From Macrotrachela quadricornifera (taxonomy: Eukaryota > Rotifera > Eurotatoria > Philodinida > Philodinidae), in contig JAJEKB010020795.1 of the NCBI GenBank assembly GCA_022393335.1, positions 523,411 through 587,410 on the forward strand: DNA of 64,000 nucleotides, in the 5' to 3' direction. The stretch's first letter is position 1. Each line of letters begins with the position of its first letter. Below the pieces are notes generated by a model that worked only from the letters and a program-made list of their open reading frames with translations, did no database searches and had not been told where the DNA came from. Position numbers and translations under genes: made by a program. Positions 1 through 9,000 of this stretch are shown piece by piece.

Positions 1-1752
1 TTTGACTTTTATGGTACATTGATAGAGTACTGACATGAGTCGCCTGAACTATAGTTCATCCGGAGTTCATAACAAAAAACTGAGACAAAACGTAAAGTTC
101 CCATTGATTTTAGCTAAGTTATTTAGCCTGCTCTTGTACCTTGAACAAGCACACACACACAGAGTTGTTCTTTATATGACTCCCCCTCGCAATCAAGAAA
201 ATAGAAATAAAATATTTCGCCCCAACTTTTCATTGGGATTTCCCGCAGCATTTGTTTATTACAACATCCTGATATAAGAGAAAAGGCATGATGTTCGGAA
301 TTAAGTGAACAGGAATTTGGAATGACAACAAGCAAACAACAGCATATTAGGATTTAGAAGTTCTTTAATGATTAGGTTCTTTTTACGTCAAATGTCTAAT
401 AAAGAAATATTTTATCTCAAGGATCGAATCATTTGCCATTTGCTCAAAGTGCCTTACTTCTCACTTATTGTACTTGCAATAAAGTTTTTTAATCAACATC
501 CAGTGACTTGCATATTTAACGCCACTATATTGACTGCTATTAATTCAGCTTTGCAGCTAATGGATGCGTTTCGTTTAAATTCTTCTCAAAGAGCTATTGG
601 GAATTTATTAATACGCTCGTTAAGAAGAAATTAAAAAAGAAGAACTATTTAAGAATCGCTACAAATAAAGTACAACATATTGTAGTCTAGGAAATAGCTT
701 CGTCTATTTTGGAATACGATTTTACGGTTGATATCTATGGAGATTCAACGACAGAACTTCAAACAGTTGGTTCGTTTTTTACATATTTTTGTGAAAATCT
801 CACTCAAAGATCCAACGTATAGGAATCAACAAAGAAAACTGTTTAGATTAGAATCAAAGTCGAACATAGATTCGCGATCCTCGAATCTCCGTGAAGCAAA
901 CTTAAAACAACAAGCAGTTCATCAAAGAAAGCTAAGAAATAGATTGCAAACATGTTTCCTGACTTCGAATTCGTATTTTTCGTGTTCGACAACCATCAGT
1001 CAACTTTTATAAGAAACGATTATTTACTAATTTATCATTATTTAATACCTACCAATATTGAAAAACTAACTCCAAATTTCGATTCCTCATAGTCAATTGT
1101 TTTTGGTGGAGTATTACTAGAGACAGTTAATATCGTTCACTATTAATTGTTTGGCAAACCAACTTAGTTCTCATTTATTGATCTTCGAGCATCTTGGACC
1201 AAACTTCTTTGAAAAAAAAGTAAAACTAATTACTAATTGTTTGGTAACTTATCACTAACCACAAATTTGGCTCCACATGAGAATTCTTTACTACTCATTA
1301 CCCTTCATATAGTTTTCAACTAGAATATTACAAGCTTTTGATATTAACCTAGCTGACAACGTTTACAGATTGGCTTGGATACAGAAAGATACAGAGGAAC
1401 TTTAGAAGGGAGCATATCTGTATAACTACAAGCTTATTTTATTTTATATGATCTCTCCTCCCATCCACCAGACAAATCGTTATTTCGTAAAAAAGGCCTT
1501 TTTTAGTAAAAAATATTATTTGAAAAAAATCATAAGTCAATGGTACCATTCGATCCAGGACCACGAAAATCTTTGCTGAAATGTTAAGATTCGATTTTTT
1601 TCAAAGTTAAGCTTTTTTGCTGGTTTCTCTAAAACATATATTTTTGATCCTTGACCGGACACAAACAAACAAATGTATTTCGCTTTTTTCCGTATTAGCC
1701 TCCCTTCGGTCGACGAAATAGTAAATTTAAAAACTTTTGAAACCAAATCACA
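1..1752. other. Gene-poor AT-rich stretch
   Basis: I see no supportable gene here. Short open frames at 35-277, 368-634 and 728-1012 have no recognisable motif, no coherent splice sites and AT-driven composition, so I leave them out. No long repeat was noticed. Confidence 0.6.
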
Positions 1753-2106
1753 TCAATTGATTCCTGCGACGTCAATGTGAAATTTTGGGCAGTGATAAAG
1801 CTGAAGAGGATGCTCGACGTTTTGAAGTGGTGTTTTCTGTATTGCAATTGCGAAGATAATAAACTTTATGCTCTTCTTTTTCTTCTTTTGACCGTTGTTC
1901 TTGCTGTTCTGCTTGCGCTCATGTGATACCTTTAACTCATGTTTTAATCTGGTAACAGAACTTTGTGAAATATTTAACATTTTAACAAGCCGTTCGCCAA
2001 CATTATTGAGTGATATAATTGAACCATCCTTTTCTTTTTCGACACATTCAATGACATGAAATAGAAACTGTTTTACTTCCACCGAAAATTCTTTACCTGT
2101 CGGCAT
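1753..2106 (-). pseudogene. Possible transposase N-terminal helix-turn-helix fragment
   Basis: This 117-residue frame starts MPTGKEFSVEVKQFLFHVIE. It has a charged first half with a helix-turn-helix-like stretch (about residues 30-62, ending SQSSVTRLKHELK). That resembles the N-terminal DNA-binding part of IS630/Tc1-type transposases in invertebrates. A lysine-rich patch follows, then sequence without any catalytic DDE motif, and no catalytic domain follows downstream on the minus strand. I read it as a truncated transposase, but a chance frame is possible. The 92-residue minus frame just upstream (2166-2444) is unrecognised. Confidence 0.3.
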
Positions 2107-2456
2107 AATAACTGAAGATTTTATCTCGAAAAATTTTTCATGTAAATTTGAAAAAACTGCTTTAATTAAACCTTTTGGATGTCAGAAATATGAGAGAACA
2201 ACTTGTAAAACAGAGTTAAGCTAGGTATCACCACTGCCAATTCACTAAGTTCTGCAGTACAGGATCGTCCAAATTCAAGATAGATGATCTCACCTTGATC
2301 AGCACAGTCAATCATTTGTACTTCCACTACTTTTCCTCTTTGCTCAGAAAAAATCACAGGCATTTGTTCGTACGAATAAAACGGCCGTAATTCTACGAAG
2401 GAAGAAAAACTGAGCGGCTGCTTAAATACCATTTTGAAGGGCACTCTTCAGTACAT

Positions 2457-2705
2457 TAGACCAGCAAAAAATACTAAAAAAAAATTTTTATTGGATACCT
2501 TCTTAGTTTTCTCAAATTTGACCTCTTAAAACAAGCTTAATAAACATTTGGGAAAAGTCTGATTTTTACATAGGCATTTGTCCTCCGAGCTCCTCTTCCA
2601 AAAAGTGAAAGCCGCAAGTCTCTATCTATTTTCGTTCAAAATTTATAAGCATTTCATCCGATACTCTTTTAAAAAAATTCCGATAACAGTATATCTTTAA
2701 ATGTA
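2457..2705 (+). repeat. Left copy of a 245-bp repeat, inverted relative to 18683-18926
   Basis: The block begins TAGACCAGCAAAAAA and runs to about 2705. Its reverse complement is found at 18683-18926 with small differences (for example TTTCATCCGATACTC against TTTCATCCGATGCTC). The outer ends of the two copies match each other, as terminal inverted repeats would. It could equally be two independent insertions of one dispersed repeat. Confidence 0.75.
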
Positions 2706-2967
2706 AAATTTTCTCTCCAAAAAAAAGCATTTCACGTCGTTATTTACTTCTTGTTTTCCCATAAATATCATCATCAAATAGTATTTTAACATAATATCTA
2801 TATAAAATTAATTGTCAAATTTGAAAATAAAAGTTTTTTGTGTTATTACATTGAATCATTTGAATATTGTTTTGAGCGTAAATAATAATTTTTTTTCTGA
2901 TTTTTATTTCTCATTTGAATACATTGATAAGATGAAAAATAATCATCATTTGTATCATATGTTGTTT

Positions 2968-3590
2968 GTATATGTCGTGCCAAAGTTACACTATTTGCCG
3001 CAGTTAGTGTGAATGATAAAATAAATATCAACTATCAAGAAATCAACAATGTCGTTCGTATTGTATTTTACAAATCAGTTTTTTTTTAATCAAAACAATA
3101 ATACAAAATTTATTTTTGAATATTATGACAGACTTGCGAATATTCGAACGAATAAAAGATACAATATATTCATTTTTTTCACGTTGAAATCGTTAATATT
3201 TTTAATAATCTTATTGTTTCATAAAAGATTGCTGTATCTTTATAATCTAGTAAACTCCGCTCGATCTGTATCGCAGTAAAGACGTAAAAATACAAGTCGA
3301 ATGAATATTTATTGTCGCTAAAACGCTAGTATATTTGTCATAGTATTCAAAAATAAATGTTGTATTATTGTTTTGATTGAAAAACAACTGATTTGTAAAA
3401 TACAAAACGAAAGATATTGTCGATTTCTTGATAGTTGATATTTATTTTATCATTCACACTAACTTCGGCAAAATATGTTTGTCAAAGTTTAACTTCGGCA
3501 AGAATAATCGTCGAAGTTATAACTTCGGCAATATCGTCCGTCGAAGTTGTAACTTCGGCAAACAGTGTAACTTCGGCACGACATATATAT
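2968..3590. repeat. Foldback (inverted-repeat) element with unequal arms
   Basis: The left arm (about 2968-3128) and right arm (about 3338-3590) are reverse complements. For example, GAATGATAAAATAAATATCA in the left arm recurs inverted near 3435-3455. The outer boundary on both sides is a TATGTCGTGCC motif. The right arm is about 90 bp longer because it holds extra tandem units. The central spacer is about 200 bp. No transposase is encoded. I call it a non-autonomous foldback or MITE-like element. Confidence 0.7.
3466..3578 (+). repeat. Tandem AACTTCGGCA minisatellite inside the right foldback arm
   Basis: Five copies of AACTTCGGCA are spaced about 17-31 bp apart. Several are joined to a preceding GTCGAAGTT so that they form the perfect palindrome CGAAGTTATAACTTCG. 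The matching place in the left arm (about 2968-3008) has only a single degenerate unit, so the array expanded in one arm after the inverted repeat formed. Confidence 0.7.
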
Positions 3591-4913
3591 ACATATAAAA
3601 GTTTGACCGCTATCAAAAGCGACCTGGCGCAAGAGAACGAACAAATATACTAAATATTTTCAGCACACTATAGTCAAATAAAACTACCATAAAGCAATCA
3701 AAATATGCCTCACTCTGTACTCCTATCACAAACAATATCCATTCACAATCACAAATAATAAGGTTCTTCAAAAGAAGACACATAATGCTTGAAGGCTTCT
3801 TTATCAAGAACTAGTTTACATATGACATACTTCACATAACGGCGTTATATTCATCAAAAAACACTTCATTCATTTTAAATTTAAGCAACCGCCTATATTA
3901 GCGTATCGGACTTGAAGAATTCTATCAAATGGTTGGGACAAAACATGATCATCAACATATTTTATATTTACTTATACTCAAATGAAGTGATCAACACTAT
4001 ATATTTCTATTATTTTAGACAGTGTGTCACTATAAATTTTTTTTGGCCAGTGACTAAAAAAGAAAAAAAGTGTACCAGGTTTTAGAGCTTGAAGAGCTCT
4101 ATCAAATGAGACTATTTGATATTAATGATTGAGTAGTTTTAAGTAAGAAATTTTCAAAATAGTGGTTAGAAAATAGGGAGAAAAGGTAGCCACTTAATCA
4201 ATACCGAAATTCATAGAATTCTCTTCAAAACGTGTCCAATTTATTACCAAAATATTCACCGTTAAATTCTGCATCCGATGATGTACTTTATTTGAAAATG
4301 TAAGAGTGAGTCGATTTGCATTCTTACCCGCCCCCGTCCTTTACGTAAATAAATTTGATATCATAAAATATTTCTTTCGATTCCTTTTTCAACAGTAATT
4401 CCCTGAAACATAACAATGTGCAACCTTTTCCATTTTTATATTTATGCAATAAAAAAATCCAAGCAATAAATTTTTTTGTCGGTTATCGTTTTAATTAATA
4501 TTTGGTTTTAGTGCTATTCCCTTCTGTACTTATATTAATGTATCAGCAATATTTCGTCGAGATTTTAAACAATTTATTCTGACTGAATATAGAAAAATAT
4601 CTGAAACAAATGGTAACTCAGTGTTTCGGGTACAGGATACATAGAAACACAACTAGAAACTTGTATTTAATTGAAAAACTTTTCTATAAGTAGATTGCCG
4701 TCATTCTTCTTCTCTATCCTTTAATGTTAAATAAAACTTCATTTTATTTATCGTCCTATGAATGATGTGACATTACACTTTCTCAGAGCTTATGTTAATC
4801 GATTATAAGAAAAAAATCTGGCTTTAGATCTTACAATAATTGAGTACTTAAAATAACGATAAAGATAGGAAGTATAAAAAAAATCTTAAAAATAAATGAA
4901 ATCAAAAATATGG
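3591..4913. other. Noncoding stretch
   Basis: No gene is supportable. Two similar phrases, CTTGAAGAATTCTATCAAATG near 3913 and CTTGAAGAGCTCTATCAAATG near 4090, look like relics of the repeat family also seen at 16.7-17.3 kb (GTAAAGCTCTAT), but the match is short. Confidence 0.5.
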
Positions 4914-6011
4914 TTATTTTGATTGATCATTATTCACAGAATATTGTGTTTTTCCAGATAATCCTTGAATTTTAATCCATGATTTATATAATTCATTTTC
5001 TAATGTTGTTGTAAATGGAATCTTTATATCCGTATAATAATAGTTAACTGGTTTCTTTGATTTTAATTCTCCGATTTCTTTTACTAAATAATTGGTTATT
5101 TTTGATTTACTATCCACATCGATGTTTTCATTTAAAGCAAATTGTGTCATAGTTTTAAGTATTTCATATGCTCTAATAGCACTTTCACTTGTTAATGATT
5201 GTAATAAATCATCAATAAATTCATTTGATGATAGATGTATGAGCGGAATACCAATCACACTATATTCTTTGACAAGATTTTCATCAAACAATGTATTCAT
5301 AGCATTGACAATAACTTTATGATCAGATTGATCCATTGCTGCAAGTAAGATAAAAGCATTCCCTCGTGCTGAAAAAGATGGATGATAATTAACTATTTTT
5401 ATAAGAAGTTTTATGAGTCGTCCTTTATTAAAATTGGGAGAGTTTGTTATTTTTCGATATAAATAATCTTCTTTTTGAACACATGCAGAAACCAAAGATA
5501 ACAAATTAGTACACATTTTCAATGCAAATGAAGTATCATTGTAACCATGAAAACTTTCCATTTTATGTATTAACCACTGGATCAAATTTTTCATGATCGG
5601 AATATTTATTGAAATATTATTTAACATATTTAATATTGTTTGATTGAGATCATTTGAAACATAAAAATGACAACGCCCTATATGTTTTATTTGAATATAA
5701 TTATTTTGTTGAAGATTTTCAACTTTGGTAGTCATTTGAGTAATTAATTTAGATTCAAGATTTTCAAAATATGTTTCGTCAATAATATTTGTCAGTACAC
5801 AAATTTCATCTATAATAAGATGTATTATTTCTTCATGTGTGTGTGTTACATATAATTGTTCTTCAAACTGACTTTTATCTGTAATTGATAGTACTCTTGC
5901 AAAATCTCTCCAATTATCTTCTGTAATTTGATCATATTGCTCTAACAGACATATTGAATGAAGTACTTCTTCAACATAAGATGGATATGAAGGCGATTCT
6001 AATGTTTGCAT
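4914..6011 (-). CDS. C-terminal continuation of the SIR2-NACHT protein in a shifted frame
   Basis: This 365-residue frame is leucine/isoleucine-rich and predicted all-helical, with HEAT/ARM-like spacing (for example NAFILLAAMDQSDHKVIVNA). It has no motif of its own. It begins 41 nt after the stop of the 1,874-residue gene on the same strand. One extra base in the T8 run at 6055-6062, or a -1 ribosomal slip there, would read through 14 stop-free codons directly into its ATG. I therefore read it as the tail of the same protein (about 2,250 residues in total) rather than an independent gene. The alternatives are a genuine second gene or a fossil frameshift. It ends SVNNDQSK. Confidence 0.65.
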   Translation of the reverse strand: MQTLESPSYPSYVEEVLHSICLLEQYDQITEDNWRDFARVLSITDKSQFEEQLYVTHTHEEIIHLIIDEICVLTNIIDETYFENLESKLITQMTTKVENLQQNNYIQIKHIGRCHFYVSNDLNQTILNMLNNISINIPIMKNLIQWLIHKMESFHGYNDTSFALKMCTNLLSLVSACVQKEDYLYRKITNSPNFNKGRLIKLLIKIVNYHPSFSARGNAFILLAAMDQSDHKVIVNAMNTLFDENLVKEYSVIGIPLIHLSSNEFIDDLLQSLTSESAIRAYEILKTMTQFALNENIDVDSKSKITNYLVKEIGELKSKKPVNYYYTDIKIPFTTTLENELYKSWIKIQGLSGKTQYSVNNDQSK

Positions 6012-6052
6012 TATTGAATTCCATGTATTTTGATTTATAAATTGAATTCTAT

Positions 6053-9000
6053 TTAAAAAAAATGTTTTGTTAAATCAGTTGCATTGTTGTTTTGTAATTT
6101 TGTTATAGTTTTATATAAGTTTCGAAATACTTGAGGATCATCCCATAGTAAATCGAAGAAGAAACTGCTTAAATAAATTCGAACTCTCGGAAGATATTCT
6201 TTTGTCACCATATTTTGAAGAATTTTCATTATTGTCTTCTCTTCAATAACAGATATTCTCTTACTGGATTCTTTAGGACATCGTTCTGAATGTTGAAAAA
6301 GTCTTTGAGCTCTATATCTCATTTGATCATTATCACTGCTTAATAAATCAATAAGGGGATCAACAGCTGATTCAAAAATATGTTTTGCTTCTGCTAGTAA
6401 AAGAGCTGCTAATTGTTTGATTGGATTGTTATTATAATCGATAAACCATCTTTGAACAATTGGTAGAACTTCATTTGATGGTTTTATTATATATGGGAAA
6501 AGTATTGAGATAAAGTTTTCTTTTCCATTTCGTACTAATTCATCAATAACAATTGCGGCTATGGGTGTCAAAAATAATTCTGAAGTTAAACCAATATTTA
6601 ATATCTTTATTAGATTTGATTGATTATCTGTATCTTTAAAAAGATTAATCCATAATTGATCTGTAAGTTCTGTACCATTAATCGTTAATTTAATATCACG
6701 TAATTGTGCAAATAGTAAGAACAAACTATGAAGTTCAGTAAAATTTGAAACACGATCAATGATCTTTGTTAGTTTTCTTTTGTGTTTGTAATCATTATTA
6801 TTTTCTAATGTTTGATTTATATTTAATTGTAATGCATTAAGATCTAATTTTTCGGTAGATAATATTCTACCATAAAAAGAATTAATAAAATAATAATGTA
6901 CTATATTTTTGAAATGTTCAGTTAGTTGAAGATCATTGTAAATGGAAATTAATGGTTTTAATTTAATAATTAATTTGATTTTATCGTCATTTTCGTCCAT
7001 TTGATTGAGCATTTCAACTGCAAAAGTTAAGTATTGTTTTCGAAATTCTCCAGATCCATAAAATGATAATCTTATTGATGCAATAATTCGATCATAAAGG
7101 TTATCGATACCCTTATATGTTAAAATCAATTCATCGACTATTTGTTGAATGAATAATGTTTGTGTTATTTCTTTATAATGAGTTATATGATAAATCTTTT
7201 CTAAAACTTGAAATTTCAAAACTGGTTGTTGAATATTTTTTGTTAATTGAAAAGATTCATTTAATAAATCATAACTTTTTTCATCACAAAATTCCGCTAA
7301 TTGATATAACCCTCGCGATTTATAGTAAGGATTAGACATTGCTTGAATTTTTTCAAATAAAAATTCTTTGATATTTGTCTGCTCAGATAATTTCGGCATC
7401 AACTTATCATAGACTTTGAATCTATCTAAATCTTTTGACATAATTCCAAAATGTAACAAGATCACCAATGGAATCAATTCGGAATTTCTATTAAAATAGT
7501 TTTTGTTGAAAAAAGCATATGAAAATGCATCTACTAAATATGGTATATTCGTATTCAGATTTTCCAAACAATTAAAAAAACCAATTGGTATATCATCTTC
7601 ACTATTTATTTTAAAAGGAAATATATCTGTAGCATACGGATATACTCGAATAGGTCGATAAATTTGAACAGTATGACTAATATTTAAAAATGATTCGATA
7701 ATTTGATTCATTGTTCCAAATGTTTCAAGTGTATCTGCTATTACAGCAACATTATATCGAAAATCATTCGAAGTACCACTACCAGTCAGCTTAATGGCAA
7801 AATATTCCGCTTGTAAAATACATTTATCATTAATATCATTCATAGCTTCAGTTAGGTTTTTCGTATCAACTGGTAATCCTCCACTATCGGCTATCGAAGA
7901 CAAGTAAATTTTGCAATAATTAGAAAAACTAAGAGTATTTGGTAGTTCATTAGTTTTTATATCATTGTAAATTGCAAGTAAATATTTGTCAACATATGAT
8001 GACCATCTTGCGATTGGATCTTTTAAAATGTCGACTAATTGTTCTATTCTGTTTCTAAAACTTTTCATGAGTATATCGCTTCCTTGTTTGATAACAGTAT
8101 TAATAAGATCGAAATCTCCCAAACTGATTAATGCGATTAATACATCTGTTTTTTCATTTATGGTTAGTTGTTTAAATTTTATTTGCTTTCGTAATTCTTC
8201 GATTAAGACTATTGGAGATTTTTCTTCAATAAGTAAGTTAACGATTTGATTAGTTAGAAATGATTCTTTGTAGAATTCATTCTCGTCAAATATTGGCATC
8301 TCGGTCCACCGATCTTTAGACACATTTGTATCAAGATGAACAGCCATACTATAAGCTGGATCGTTTCTATCCCATACTTCTTGATAATAAAAAATAAATG
8401 GCATTCTTTCTTTATCACTTAATTCAAGAAATTGAGCTATTTCATGATATTCTGAAATACTCGCTTTAATATTATAATTTTTATATCCTCCATAGAGAGC
8501 CGTAATCAAACATAGCCAATCATTGTTCTTTGTCATATATTTAATTATTTCCGGATGTTGAATAACTATACTTTTAAACTTTAATTGTATTAAAACTTCA
8601 TTATCTTCAATTTCACTGGAATAAAATCGTAAGACTGAATCGATTGGCCAATTCCAAAATTCACAATCATGATGTAAATTCTTCAGAAATATTTCATGAA
8701 ATTTAGGATAATACCATTTAAGCTGATAAATAAGATTGGCACATGGTGCAATATTATCTCCATCATTCATTTTTTCAATAAACCATTTTATACTTGTGAT
8801 TAGAGATGTGTTTTTCAATTTGAAAAAATATGAATGAATTAAATTTTGATGTTCTTTTAATCTGGAAAAACCTAATATATTCTTATAATCAGACAATAAC
8901 ATATCACCAAGTCTCCCAATCAATTCATTCTTTGTTTCTGTTGATGAGAAATGCATGTCATTTAATGAATCAATTATAACAAATGGCACCACTAAAGTAG

